Positions 35,924-45,649 of a stretch of 64,000 nt of DNA are shown here, piece by piece. Within the stretch, counting starts at the first letter, position 1; each line of letters begins with the position of its first letter. This stretch comes from Stenomitos frigidus ULC18 (GTDB lineage: Bacteria > Cyanobacteriota > Cyanobacteriia > Leptolyngbyales > Leptolyngbyaceae): contig NZ_PVWK01000031.1 in the NCBI RefSeq assembly GCF_003003795.1, positions 62,001-126,000 of the forward strand. The letters are read 5' to 3'. The position numbers and the translations under genes are program-made. Under the pieces are notes generated by a model. That model saw only the letters and a program-made list of their open reading frames with translations. It was not told the DNA's origin and did not search any database.

Positions 35924-36430
35924 ATGGACAACAAAACGATTCGCATGGAAAACGATGGTGTTGCATTAACCGCCGATGATTCACAGCTTCCTGGAGCGTC
36001 ACCATCCTGGCAAGTCAAGCTGCTGTATGACGGCGCGTGCCCCTTGTGTGTAAGAGAAGTCAACTTCTTGCAAAAGCGGGATGGTGGGCGTGGGTTGGTT
36101 GCTTTTGTCAACATTGCAGACGATCGCTACACACCAGAAGCGAACGGCGGAGTTGACTTTGAAACCGCCATGGGACGCATTCACGCCGTGTTACCTGATG
36201 GCACTGTGATCACGAACGTTGCCGTTTTTCGTCACGTCTACGAGGTGTTAGGCATGGGTTGGGTCTATGCAGCCACCAAGTTGCCCATCGTTGGTGCGAT
36301 CGTTGATTTTGTGTATGGTCTCTGGGCAGACTGGCGACTGGTGCTCACCGGGCGAGCAGATTTGGCAACCATCACTGCTGAACGGCAACAACGCCTTGCC
36401 TGCAATGACTTGGAGCGTTGTCAGGAGTAA
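35924..36430 (+). CDS. DCC-family thiol-disulfide oxidoreductase
   Basis: 168 residues. The DUF393 signature LLYDGACPLCVREVNFL is followed by VAFVNIADDRY and the conserved end RADLATITAERQQRLACND. The CxxC in DGACPLC suggests disulfide exchange. Two starts are possible (35924 or the next Met). Last gene of the copper island; the link to copper is by position only. Confidence 0.85.
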   Translation: MDNKTIRMENDGVALTADDSQLPGASPSWQVKLLYDGACPLCVREVNFLQKRDGGRGLVAFVNIADDRYTPEANGGVDFETAMGRIHAVLPDGTVITNVAVFRHVYEVLGMGWVYAATKLPIVGAIVDFVYGLWADWRLVLTGRADLATITAERQQRLACNDLERCQE

Positions 36431-36544
36431 GCGATCGTGCCGATCGATGGTTCTTCCATCCTTTAATGAATGGTTCCATCCTTTAGATGAGGCGACCGCG
36501 GGTGATGGCTGGCTTCAGGACCGTGCTCTAAGACGAGCATGAGG

Positions 36545-37219
36545 CTAACCAGTCTTGGCACTCAGCCGATGGACACAGTAGCGATTGCGCCCCTCCTGCT
36601 TTGCTTGATAGAGTGCTTGATCAGCAAAGGTGATGGGTTGTTTCCACGAACGATTAGGCTGCGGTACGACGCACGTGATGCCTAAGCTGAGAGTGACGCG
36701 ATCGCTCAGTGGGGATTTGGCATGCGGTAGGCAGAGTGTATGGATTTCAGAGAGGATGACTTCAGCTACTTTGCAAGCACCCTCGATCGAGGTGAAAGGT
36801 AGGACAATGACAAACTCTTCTCCCCCGTAACGTGCTAATAAATCAGAGGGGCGATTCAGGGCATAGGCGATCGTTTGAGCGATTTTCCACAGACATTCAT
36901 CCCCTTCTTGATGCCCATAGTGATCGTTATAGTTTTTGAATTAATCGATATCTGCCAGAATTAATGACAATGATTGCTGCTGTTGCATCGAATACTGCCA
37001 TTGCTGCTGCCAGTATTCGCGACGACGATTAGCCACTAAGGTTAACCCATCTAGCGTTGCTAATTGATGCAGTTCTTTGTTGGCTTCTTCTAACGTAGCT
37101 GTCCGCTCAATGACTTTCCTTTCAAGGGTATGCGTATACTCTTCCAACTGCCGTTGCGCCTGCTGCAGCAATGCCAGAGTGTGAGCCAGTTCAAGCTTTT
37201 GCTGCTCGATCGTCATCAA
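36545..37219 (-). pseudogene. GGDEF diguanylate cyclase with internal nonsense codon
   Basis: The 5' part (36941-37219) has the coiled coil MMTIEQQKLELAHTLALLQQ and starts the GGDEF domain, then stops at LILADID. In this position the family has Tyr (DIDYFK); here TAT has become TAA. The same frame then reads on from 36940 as FKNYNDHYGHQEGDECLWKI, through ARYGGEEFVIVLPF (GGEEF at ~36815) to HRLSAKTG and a stop at 36545. One codon change thus breaks an otherwise intact cyclase. It lies downstream of the fused kinase remnant. Confidence 0.88.
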
Positions 37220-37222
37220 ATC

Positions 37223-38092
37223 TCAGTAGGAACGGAGAGCCGCGATCGTGGTCGTTAACAACCGTTGACGTGTCAGTTCTACCTTGAGCTTATAGTCGTT
37301 GATATCGTAATTTAAGATAACGGCTTCTTCGGGTGCCTCACCAGGATGACCGGTGCGTAAAATAATGCGTATTTGCCGATTTTGGGTAACCAAATTGTAG
37401 GTGATATGCAACCCTAAGCCCGTGCCTCCTTTTTCACGGGCAGTCGTGAAGAAGGGCTCAAAAATTTTACCGAGAACTAATTCTGGTATACCGCGACCAC
37501 GATCGTAGTAAAAAATGGTGACCTGCTCATTTTGCTGTACTACATTAAACCCGAGTTGCCCTTGTTCACCCGGTTGATACGCATGGATCAGTGAGTTGTT
37601 CACCAAGTTGGTTACAACCTGTGCTAAAGCACCCGGGTAGCTATGAATCATAACGGTTTCATCGCCTTCGATCCTCATTCGGTGTAGCGCCTGCTTGAAT
37701 TGGGGCGAGAGGCTGACAACGACTTCTTCCAGGTAAGGCTTGACTGCAAACGTCCGTTGACCCAGGCTGGATTGGTCTACCGCAACTTGTTTGAAACTCT
37801 GTACCAGTTCGCCTGCACGAGTCAAATTACTGAGAATAAGGGTTGCACTTTCGCGTGCAATGTCTAGATAATTCGATAACGTCGATCGCCGCAGCGCCCC
37901 TGACTCCACTGCGTCAGCAAACTGCTGCGTTTCATCCATCAACGTTGAGGCAAGCGTAATACTAGTGCCCACAGGCGTATTAATTTCATGCGCTACTCCA
38001 GCCACTAAATTGCCCAGCGCCGCCATTTTTTCGGCTTCAACCAGCTGATCTTGCATCCTCGTCAGTTGGCTGACTGCCTGCTCTAAATCCAC
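37223..38092 (-). pseudogene. Truncated kinase fused to a response-regulator fragment
   Basis: Translation from GTG at 38092; the frame is open back to 38163. A coiled coil leads to the H-box GVAHEINTPVG and an ATPase domain through GGTGLGLHITYNLVTQ. At that point a normal kinase would finish its last beta strands, but the next residues are NRQIRIILRTGHPGEAPE and YDINDYKLKVELT...AALRSY, a segment typical of receiver-DUF3369 response regulators. A deletion between two adjacent genes explains this. Both ends are thus incomplete. Confidence 0.78.
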
Positions 38093-38129
38093 GCTCTTGC
38101 GTTCGAGGACGACTTGGGATGCTTGTAAT

Positions 38130-38249
38130 TCACAAAAGACCTGCTTGCGGGAGCACTCCTGCTAGCGATCGGTGACATTGCGCCAGCACATCGGTCACCG
38201 CTTCCAGCGAGTCGGGATCGTTACTATGTCCAACCACTACATTCAGCAT
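38130..38249 (-). pseudogene. FIST-domain N-terminal fragment
   Basis: 39 codons from the ATG at 38249: MLNVVVGHSNDPDSLEAV and SLAGVLPQAGLL, then stop. This is the opening of a FIST sensory domain (small-ligand sensor often joined to kinases). The remaining ~350 residues are missing; the next sequence is the out-of-frame kinase remnant. Confidence 0.65.
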
Positions 38250-38533
38250 TTTTAAGTGGAATTTATGGCATTGAGTGCTAAAGCCTACCTGTGAGTAGCC
38301 TTTATGACTCAGGGTGCCCTAGGAGGGAGGGGAAGTAACAGGGGTGGGGGTGGGGGTGAAAGTTTTGAGTTTTGAGTAGCGCTTTGCGCCGACAAGCTAG
38401 AGGATTTGGAGTTAGAGGCGAAGGGTGGGTTTGGGGTTTGGCTTGAATCTGTGTGGCAAGTATTAGCGCCTGTTCCCGGAATGAGGCTTAGCGTTGCTGT
38501 AGAGACTGATCTGTGGCAGAGAGGAGCTTTCTT
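38250..38533. other. Low-complexity intergenic region
   Basis: Holds a short GGTGGGG-type tandem tract at about 38340-38360 and a repeated TTTTGAG motif after it. No gene is seen. The start of the next gene is set by its ribosome site. Confidence 0.5.
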
Positions 38534-39028
38534 GTGAAGATGCGATCGTGGGTTGGGCTAGGTGCTTTGGCGCTAACACTGTTGACAACTGCACCAGTCA
38601 AGGCAGCACCGATCGAACTAGAGGTGTTCAAAGCGCTGGATAACCCAACGCTTCGCTGTCCTGAAAAAGTGGTTGTGAACGAACAAGCGCAGCCCTATCG
38701 GGAAGGTGGTTATACGATCGATGGCAGCGCTAATTTGACCCAACTCACCGATCGCGTCACTCTCGCTGCAGTCGATGATTTTAGTGTCACCTGGGTTGGT
38801 ACACTCAAACCTGTCTACAGACAGTGCAAAGCCACTGCTCGTATGGTGAAGAATGGTGACGAAGCGTATGCCGATCATTCTTATTTACGTCTTAGATTTA
38901 CAGGTGGCAAGGTTTACCTCATTCTCGACATGACGGGCATGCGCGATGCCAATGCTTTCACCACTGTCATCCTCCGCAAGGGCGTCCGCAATGGGAATCC
39001 CTTCTGGAGTTGGGGCGGTACTGATTAG
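38534..39028 (+). CDS. Unknown secreted protein
   Basis: 164 residues from GTG at 38534, chosen for GAGGAG seven bases upstream (38521-38526). A signal peptide WVGLGALALTLLTTAPVKA ends about residue 23. The mature part has two cysteines (TLRCPEKV, YRQCKATA) and beta-rich segments. I do not recognise a family. The gene at 39189 is also secreted and on the same strand. Confidence 0.72.
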   Translation: MKMRSWVGLGALALTLLTTAPVKAAPIELEVFKALDNPTLRCPEKVVVNEQAQPYREGGYTIDGSANLTQLTDRVTLAAVDDFSVTWVGTLKPVYRQCKATARMVKNGDEAYADHSYLRLRFTGGKVYLILDMTGMRDANAFTTVILRKGVRNGNPFWSWGGTD

Positions 39029-39080
39029 CGGCGCGATCGCCGACCTGAACACAATCATCAACCTTAATCAATCGAGCAAA

Positions 39081-39112
39081 CTGTAGAGCCTTTACCTGTA
39101 AGGGTTCTACAG
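39081..39112 (+). repeat. Imperfect CTGTAGA hairpin repeat
   Basis: CTGTAGAGCCTTTAC faces GTAAGGGTTCTACAG with two G-U/mismatch positions and no gap beyond two bases. It belongs to the TGTAGGG-type palindrome family seen at 8195 and 32494. Confidence 0.7.
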
Positions 39113-39188
39113 ATAACGAACCATCAATGTGGAACACAACCCCAAAACACTCATCACCCCAAAACACTCATCAGTAGTGTGACCAGCT

Positions 39189-39809
39189 ATGTTTGATTTC
39201 TTTCCAAAGTTTTTTCGTTGCAGTCTAGTCGTTCTGGCAGCCAGTAGCGTCGGGGTTGCGGTTGTGCCCCCCCTCAAGACAAGTGCTCATCCACTCGGCG
39301 CTGTTGCGATCGCGGCTCAGCCGGCAGTCGATGTGCCGTTTGAGGTGTGTGGTGAAGCGCAGACCTGGGTGCGTCCAACCAAAGCCGAGCAAGCCAAGAA
39401 GCTACAGAGTCTACCGCGCTATGCTGGCGACCTAGCCAATCAGCCGCTGCAAGGAGTAGCCCAACGGTTTTGGCAGCAAAAGATCTTTTCGTTTACACAG
39501 TATGGTCTCAGCCTGAGGATGGAACCCATTTACCTTTCTGGACTGTGGAGCGTACAAGACACGCTTTGGAAGTGCTACAACGCCGACAATGTGACTCAGA
39601 TTAATACGGGCAAAACGGCTGAGGTCTGGGTACTATCCCACCGTGTCACTCGCATTCGATGGACGGGTGAGCAGTATGTGATGGTCGTGCAGCCTGCTCA
39701 AGCGGGTGTCCAGTTTATTCAATTTCCACGTCGTGAGTCGCGATCGGCTCTACCGCTCAAGGTCGTCACAGAGATGGGCGCAAAGCTGACTGTTGTCGCT
39801 GGTAATTAA
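39189..39809 (+). CDS. Unknown secreted protein, probable Cys-paired domain
   Basis: 206 residues. A membrane-like start FFRCSLVVLAASSVGVAVV suggests a signal peptide. The mature part has only two cysteines (FEVCGEAQTW, LWKCYNAD), possibly paired, and many beta-type segments such as TEVWVLSHRVTRI-like AEVWVLSHRVTRI. No family recognised. It resembles its neighbour at 38534 in overall type but not clearly in sequence. Confidence 0.7.
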   Translation: MFDFFPKFFRCSLVVLAASSVGVAVVPPLKTSAHPLGAVAIAAQPAVDVPFEVCGEAQTWVRPTKAEQAKKLQSLPRYAGDLANQPLQGVAQRFWQQKIFSFTQYGLSLRMEPIYLSGLWSVQDTLWKCYNADNVTQINTGKTAEVWVLSHRVTRIRWTGEQYVMVVQPAQAGVQFIQFPRRESRSALPLKVVTEMGAKLTVVAGN

Positions 39810-39925
39810 CTGAAAGGCTTTAGACCACTGAGCCCAAATTTGATTACTCTGGAGAAGATAAGCAATTGCTCTGTATCGTCTTCGATATACTGCAACCATC
39901 GACTGCCAGCGAAGGATGATTCTCG

Positions 39926-42718
39926 ATGAAGCGACAGCACCCAGAGGTTTTGAGAAGGGAGCCAGACGTCTTGTCCCGCAGTGGGCTTACGCTCTCGGTC
40001 TTGCTGCTAGCGATGGGTGCCATGGTGCAACCCGCGCGATCGTACCCTTCTTCACTGCCCACCCCACTACTGGCGCAACTACAGCCGTCTTCAGGAGCGG
40101 TACAGAATAGTGATGCCGATCGCTCTGTGGTGCGCGTGACAACGTTATTCAACATTCTGCTGGGCGTTTTGATTGTGCTGCTGGCAGCGACGATCGCGGC
40201 ACTGTGGTTGCTACGTCGCGCTGTCATTCAGGAAATTGCCACCCGTGCCAAAGAGCAGCTAGAGGGCTTACAAGACCTCGAAAGCCAGATTGCCAGAACG
40301 AAAGAGAACGCAAAGACCATTCTGGAAGAAGTAGAAACGATCGCGGACGACGTTGCTGACGAAGCCGAGCAGTTTCAGCAAGACGTGACAAAAGAACGCG
40401 ACGCGTTGACGGGCTTAGTCGCTGAGCTAGTACACGCGAAGGCACAAATGATTGCCGCCCTTGAAACCCAGCTTCACGACTCAAAACAGACCCTTGAGTC
40501 CTTGGGCGTTGAGCTGACCGCAGAACTTACCGGCTCTAAGTCAAATATTCAGCTAAAACAAACAGAGGCACTGGAAAAACTGGCGGCATCCGAGCAAGAC
40601 TTTGCCGCCCATCTTGCCAAACTTCAGTCAGCAGCGGTCGCTCAACAAACGCTGATGATTGGGCACCTGGAGCAGCTTAAAACAGGTGTAGAACCGCACC
40701 TGGAAATTTTACAAGCAGATGTACGGCAACAAAAAGAGCGAGCACTGGCAAACATAGCCGCATCAGAGCAAGACTTTGCCGAACACATATCTGCGTTACA
40801 GGTATCTGCTAAACAGCAGCGCGATCGCAGCCTCTCTAGCCTAGAAACGCTGACCGCCGATTTTGTGCCGCAGTTAGCTCAGCTGCAAACGGATGTACAG
40901 CAACGCCAGCAAGCGGTGCTGCAAAAGCTCACCGTATCGGAACGAGACTTTGCAGGCCAATTGCTGGATTTGCAAATCTCTGCCAGACAACAGCGTGATC
41001 GCATTCTCGAAGAGCTAGCCCACCTCAAAACCGATTTTGCACCGCAACTGAGTCAGCTTCAAACGGAGGCAGAGCGACAGCAACGGCACATGGTAGAACG
41101 GTTAGAAGCCTCCGAACGCGAGTTTGCCACACAGTTAGTCGAGCTACAGTCGATCGCCGAACAGCAAAAAAATCGTATTCTCGAAAACCTGGAACACCTG
41201 AAAGCCGAAGTCACACCGCAACTGTCTGATTTTCGCCTGGATGTTCAAGACCGACAGGAACAAGTCTTACAGCGCTTGGAAGTATCGGAACGCGAATTTA
41301 CGGCTCAACTCGTCGATTTACAGGCGATCGCACGACAGCAGAACGATCGCATTCTGGATCATTTAGAACAACTGAAAGCAGATTTTTCGCCGCAGCTTGC
41401 CGAATTACAGACAGGTGTTGAACAGCAGCGCGATCGCATCTTGCAAAAGCTGGAAACTGCCGACCGTGACTTTACCGAAACGTTGACGGCGCTACAAACA
41501 AAGGCGCAAGATCAAAAACAAATCATTTTGAGCGATCTAGAACAAATTAAAGCTGAACTCACTCCACAAATTACGAGTTTCCAGCTAGATGCTCAACAGC
41601 AAACGCAGCAAAAACGCGATCGTATTCTGGCAGAGTTAGAAACATTAGAAACTGAGTTCACGACTCAAATTACTGATCTCAAAGCAACGGTTTCCGGGCA
41701 AAAAGATAACACTCTGCAAACGATCGAAACCTTGCAGGTTGATCTCGCAGCACAGCTTACAGCGCTTCAGGCAAATGCCCAAACTCAAAAAGACGACATT
41801 CTCAAGCAACTGGCAGAAGCGTCCCCCGTTTCCGAGGAGGCAGTCGCAGCCTTGCAACAAAAACTGCAAGACTTGATGGCACAACTGGAACTGCTCAAAG
41901 CGAACCGTCCTGAACTCTTTATTGATGTGAATAAATACATCAAGCAGGGACACGAACTCTTCGCTGAAGAAAACTACGAAGCAGCCATTTTGCGTTACGA
42001 CAAAGTGGTGGAACTTCAGCCAGAAAATGCAGATATCTGGTATCAACGTGGGCTAGTGCTCCAAAAAATTCAGCGTCATGAACCCGCGATCGACTCCTTT
42101 GACCAGATGCTAAAAGTTAAGCCCAAAGACGACAAAGGCTGGTTTAGTCGCGGGATTAGTCTGGCACGCCTTAAGCGCTATGAACACGCGATCGGCTCCT
42201 ATGATCAAGCATTGGATAGCAAGCCCGACTATCACGAAGCATTAGTTAATAAAGGAGTTGCGCTCGGCATTTTGCGACGACATCAGGATGCCTTTAATGT
42301 GTTCGATCGAGCGGTACAGTTCAAACCCGATGATGCCGTTGCCTGGATGAATCGCGGTCTCGCACTCGAAACCCTGGGACGACACAAAGATGCGATCGCT
42401 TCCTTTGATGAGGTCATTCATTTCAACCCCGATTCTTACAAAGCGTTAGATAAACGTGGCTATGCACTGGCTCAACTCGGTCGTCACAAAGATGCCATCA
42501 CCAGTTTCAACAAAGCATTGGATCTAAAGCCAGACTATGCCAGCGCGTACTACAACCGCGCCCTCAGTCACGCCTTTTTGGGAGAAGCTGACTTTGCGCT
42601 CGAAAGTCTGGAAAAGGCGATCGAACTCAATCCCAGCTACCGTGCTGAAGCAAAAACAGATGTTGCGTTTGACGAACTCTGGAACGATGACTGGTTTCAG
42701 AAATTAGTCGGCACATAG
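39926..42718 (+). CDS. Coiled-coil/TPR protein with seven 58-residue repeats
   Basis: 930 residues. One membrane helix near 75-95 (LFNILLGVLIVLLAATIAALWLL, abbreviated) follows a signal-like start. Residues ~195-640 contain about seven units of 58 residues with the pattern (A/E)xSExxFxxxLxxLQxxAxxQxDRILxxLExLKxxFxPQLxxLQ. The repeat resembles apolipoprotein-like helical repeats. Residues ~660-900 hold seven TPRs of 34 residues. It could bridge the membrane and a protein-binding scaffold. Function unknown. Confidence 0.88.
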   Translation: MKRQHPEVLRREPDVLSRSGLTLSVLLLAMGAMVQPARSYPSSLPTPLLAQLQPSSGAVQNSDADRSVVRVTTLFNILLGVLIVLLAATIAALWLLRRAVIQEIATRAKEQLEGLQDLESQIARTKENAKTILEEVETIADDVADEAEQFQQDVTKERDALTGLVAELVHAKAQMIAALETQLHDSKQTLESLGVELTAELTGSKSNIQLKQTEALEKLAASEQDFAAHLAKLQSAAVAQQTLMIGHLEQLKTGVEPHLEILQADVRQQKERALANIAASEQDFAEHISALQVSAKQQRDRSLSSLETLTADFVPQLAQLQTDVQQRQQAVLQKLTVSERDFAGQLLDLQISARQQRDRILEELAHLKTDFAPQLSQLQTEAERQQRHMVERLEASEREFATQLVELQSIAEQQKNRILENLEHLKAEVTPQLSDFRLDVQDRQEQVLQRLEVSEREFTAQLVDLQAIARQQNDRILDHLEQLKADFSPQLAELQTGVEQQRDRILQKLETADRDFTETLTALQTKAQDQKQIILSDLEQIKAELTPQITSFQLDAQQQTQQKRDRILAELETLETEFTTQITDLKATVSGQKDNTLQTIETLQVDLAAQLTALQANAQTQKDDILKQLAEASPVSEEAVAALQQKLQDLMAQLELLKANRPELFIDVNKYIKQGHELFAEENYEAAILRYDKVVELQPENADIWYQRGLVLQKIQRHEPAIDSFDQMLKVKPKDDKGWFSRGISLARLKRYEHAIGSYDQALDSKPDYHEALVNKGVALGILRRHQDAFNVFDRAVQFKPDDAVAWMNRGLALETLGRHKDAIASFDEVIHFNPDSYKALDKRGYALAQLGRHKDAITSFNKALDLKPDYASAYYNRALSHAFLGEADFALESLEKAIELNPSYRAEAKTDVAFDELWNDDWFQKLVGT

Positions 42719-42723
42719 ATGGC

Positions 42724-43821
42724 TTAGCCTTCGCTACCTGGAAGCGTGATTTGTACCGTTGTTTGTTGACCAGGAACGCTGGCGATCGTCAATGTCCCGC
42801 CATGCAATTCCACCAGACGTTTGGCAATGGCAACGCCTAAACCAGAGCCTTGCTGTTCGTAAAACTTGCGCTCAAACTGCATGTATGCGCCTAAGCTAGC
42901 GAGTTGTTCTGCAGTCATCCCCCGCCCATGATCAGCGATCGTCAACGTCAGTCCATCGCTGGTAATCACCGTCGCTAACCGCACAGGTGTACCTGCCGTC
43001 GAAAATTTGAAGGCATTGTCAGTTAGCTCTTCTACAACTACTTTTAGTCTTGGCTCAGAGATTTGAATTTTAGTGTTTTGCAGGTCTAATTGCAGATCAC
43101 TCACGCGTCCTTCTCGCTGGGCGATCGCACTGGCCACATGGGTAATGAGGCTACTTGGAAAGAAGGTTTCACCGCTGCGAAGCGCAGAGAGACGTTCGGA
43201 ATCGCGGGCTGTAATTTCCAGTTCAGCGTAAAGGAGAAAGTTTTGAATCAGCCTGGAAAGCCGCTCGGCAGAACCATGAATGCCCTGAGCCAGTTCTAAG
43301 ACTTCCTGCGGCTCAAGGTTTGTATGGTCTTCTATCAGTACTTCAGAAAGCCCCAAGATGCCATTTAAAGGCGTTCGCAATTCATGCGGCAACGACAGTG
43401 CAATGCTGTGCCGGAGACTGTCAAGCTGGTTCTGCGACTGCTTCAGTACTGTTGCCTGTTTCTCAAAACGGCTGGCGATCGCGGCCAACAATTCGTCCGC
43501 CGTGCAGGGTTTCGTCAGAAAGTCATCGGCGCCCATCTCCATTCCCTGCCGAAAATCTCCCTTGGTTCCCCGTGCCGTCAGAAAAATGAAGGGAATGGCA
43601 GCTGTTGCCGCTTGTTGTCGAAGGCTTGCAAGCACCTGATACCCATCAAGTTGAGGCATCGTCACATCACATAGAATCAAATCTGGTAAGTGCTGCTGAG
43701 CTAACTGCACGCCAGTACGACCGTTTGCTGCACCCAAAACGCTAAAACCTTCAACTGTAAGCAACTCTAAAAGCGACTCACGAATTGAACGCTCGTCTTC
43801 AACAACCAGAATTTTTTTCAT
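42724..43821 (-). CDS. Response regulator-histidine kinase (REC-HisKA-HATPase)
   Basis: 365 residues. An N-terminal receiver has the phospho-Asp in LILCDVTMPQLDG. A short linker is followed by HisKA with LPHELRTPLNG and an ATPase with NAFKFS, ADHGRGMT and GSGLGVAIAKRL. This order, receiver first, is common in cyanobacterial sensory chains that take phosphate from another kinase. It ends only 5 bp after the convergent coiled-coil/TPR gene. Confidence 0.92.
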   Translation of the reverse strand: MKKILVVEDERSIRESLLELLTVEGFSVLGAANGRTGVQLAQQHLPDLILCDVTMPQLDGYQVLASLRQQAATAAIPFIFLTARGTKGDFRQGMEMGADDFLTKPCTADELLAAIASRFEKQATVLKQSQNQLDSLRHSIALSLPHELRTPLNGILGLSEVLIEDHTNLEPQEVLELAQGIHGSAERLSRLIQNFLLYAELEITARDSERLSALRSGETFFPSSLITHVASAIAQREGRVSDLQLDLQNTKIQISEPRLKVVVEELTDNAFKFSTAGTPVRLATVITSDGLTLTIADHGRGMTAEQLASLGAYMQFERKFYEQQGSGLGVAIAKRLVELHGGTLTIASVPGQQTTVQITLPGSEG

Positions 43822-44269
43822 CGCTCATCAGTTTATAGGCAACGTAGCGCATCAGGAAAGATCGAACAACAACAGCAGGATTTTTGCTCTAATTTTTTTG
43901 CTCTACCAGGGTGGCACAGTTAAGCGATCGAAACGTCCACATGAGTCTCAAAGAAACCGGTCACAACGTGATAGCAGTCGCACGATCGTTTAAAACACGA
44001 GCATCCCCCAATCTCTGTCCTAGCGAACGGAGCGATAGCCATACATTAGTCAATACGAGTAGCAAATACGAGTCGATGTTGCTTTCAGTCGTCTAGTATT
44101 CGCAGCGTAGCCATTTTGTGGCTAGGACGTCTTGAAGGTTGACTGCTACTTGAAGGCTAACTGCTATAAGCGGTTCGCGTTGGCGTGTTCTAGCTAGATG
44201 CGATCACCACCCCTTGCGGCTGTTAGAGTAAGCGTTAGTCATCAGTTATTCATCTCAGTTATTCACCGC
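43822..44269. other. Intergenic region upstream of glcE
   Basis: Contains a repeated TTTTTGCTCTA motif and no clear gene. Nothing else seen. Confidence 0.4.
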
Positions 44270-45646
44270 ATGGGAATGAATTCCGCAGAAAATAGTGCTG
44301 ATCTTCAGCCTACGCTTCAGGGTTCAAAGCGCCTGGTTGAGGCGATCGACGTCCAGGACTGGGATGCCCTGCCTTCAGGTAAAAAAACGGCAATCAGACA
44401 AGCAGTGACGCCGGAAACAGCCCTTAGTAGTGTTGCGTATCCCGATACGCCAGCGGCTCTAGCGGCTGTGGTCACTGCTACTGATCACCAATACCTCTTA
44501 CCCTGTGGCGGCGGGAGCAAGTTGCACTGGGGTGGGCTGGTGAAAGGACGGAGGGCAGAGAGCAGAGGGCAAAAGGATGGAAAAAACTCGCTGCTAGTGG
44601 TCAGCACTGAGCGGTTGAACCGTCTGGTTGAGCATGCAGTGGGTGATTTGACAGTGACAGTAGAAGCAGGAATGCGGTTCACTGACTTACAAGCGACGCT
44701 GGCAAAAGCCGGACAGTTTTTGGCGATCGACCCTGCCTATCCAGACCGCGCCACGATCGGCGGCATTGTGGCAACAGCCGATACAGGCTCACTGCGTCAG
44801 CGTTACAACAGCGTGCGAGATATGCTGCTGGGGCTGTCGTTTGTCCGCGCGGATGGACAGTCTGCTAAAGCCGGTGGGCGGGTCGTTAAAAACGTCGCTG
44901 GCTATGACCTGATGAAGCTCTTCACTGGCTCCTACGGCACGTTAGGCATCATCACGCAAGTGACGTTTCGAGTCTATCCGTTGCCCGAAGCCTCACAAAC
45001 GATCGTCTTGAGCGGTGCTGCCAGCGCGATCGCCCAGGCTACTCAAACGCTACTCAGTTCCGCCTTAACGCCCGCCAGTGCCGATGTTTTATCCGACTCA
45101 ATGGCCGCAGAGTTAGCGATCGCGGGTACAGCCTTGGCAATCCGCTTTCAGAGCATTTTACCCAGCGTCCAGGAGCAAAGCCAGCGTATGGTCGCAGTGG
45201 GTCAAGCCTTGGGCTTGACCAGCGTCTGCTTTGCTGATGCTGATGACACAGCTCTATGGCAACGCGTGCAAAAACACATGACTGCTGACAACCAAACCGA
45301 TGCAATTACTTGCAAGATAGGAATACGTCCTTCTGAAGCCGTGGCACTGCTAAGCATCCTCAAAGATGTCGCGATCGCGCCCTGGTTTGGGCAAATCCAT
45401 ATGGCTAGTGGACTAGGCAGACTGGTGCTCAACGCCACTAGCCCATCAGAAACACTCTTAAAGCTGCGCTCGATCTGTCAGGCAAAGAGTGGCTTTCTGT
45501 CGGTACTGCAAGCTCCGATCGAATGCAAGCAGGCGATCGATGTTTGGGGCTACTCCGGCAATGCGCTGCCGTTGATGCGCCAGCTGAAGCAACAGTTTGA
45601 TCCAGACGGTCGTTTAAGCCCTCACCGATTTGTAAGCGGAATTTAA
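44270..45646 (+). CDS. glcE: Glycolate oxidase FAD-binding subunit GlcE
   Basis: 458 residues from the ATG at 44270; the longer frame lacks family character. Together with GlcF it oxidises glycolate from photorespiration to glyoxylate. FAD-binding blocks are GGGSKLHWGGLV, IDPAYPDRATIGGIVAT and GRVVKNVAGYDLMKLFTGSYGTLG (two parts). A basic insert (KGRRAESRGQKDGKN, at 44551-44583) interrupts the FAD domain and is encoded by low-complexity DNA. The gene stops 3 bp before glcF. Confidence 0.9.
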   Translation: MGMNSAENSADLQPTLQGSKRLVEAIDVQDWDALPSGKKTAIRQAVTPETALSSVAYPDTPAALAAVVTATDHQYLLPCGGGSKLHWGGLVKGRRAESRGQKDGKNSLLVVSTERLNRLVEHAVGDLTVTVEAGMRFTDLQATLAKAGQFLAIDPAYPDRATIGGIVATADTGSLRQRYNSVRDMLLGLSFVRADGQSAKAGGRVVKNVAGYDLMKLFTGSYGTLGIITQVTFRVYPLPEASQTIVLSGAASAIAQATQTLLSSALTPASADVLSDSMAAELAIAGTALAIRFQSILPSVQEQSQRMVAVGQALGLTSVCFADADDTALWQRVQKHMTADNQTDAITCKIGIRPSEAVALLSILKDVAIAPWFGQIHMASGLGRLVLNATSPSETLLKLRSICQAKSGFLSVLQAPIECKQAIDVWGYSGNALPLMRQLKQQFDPDGRLSPHRFVSGI

Positions 45647-45649
45647 GTC

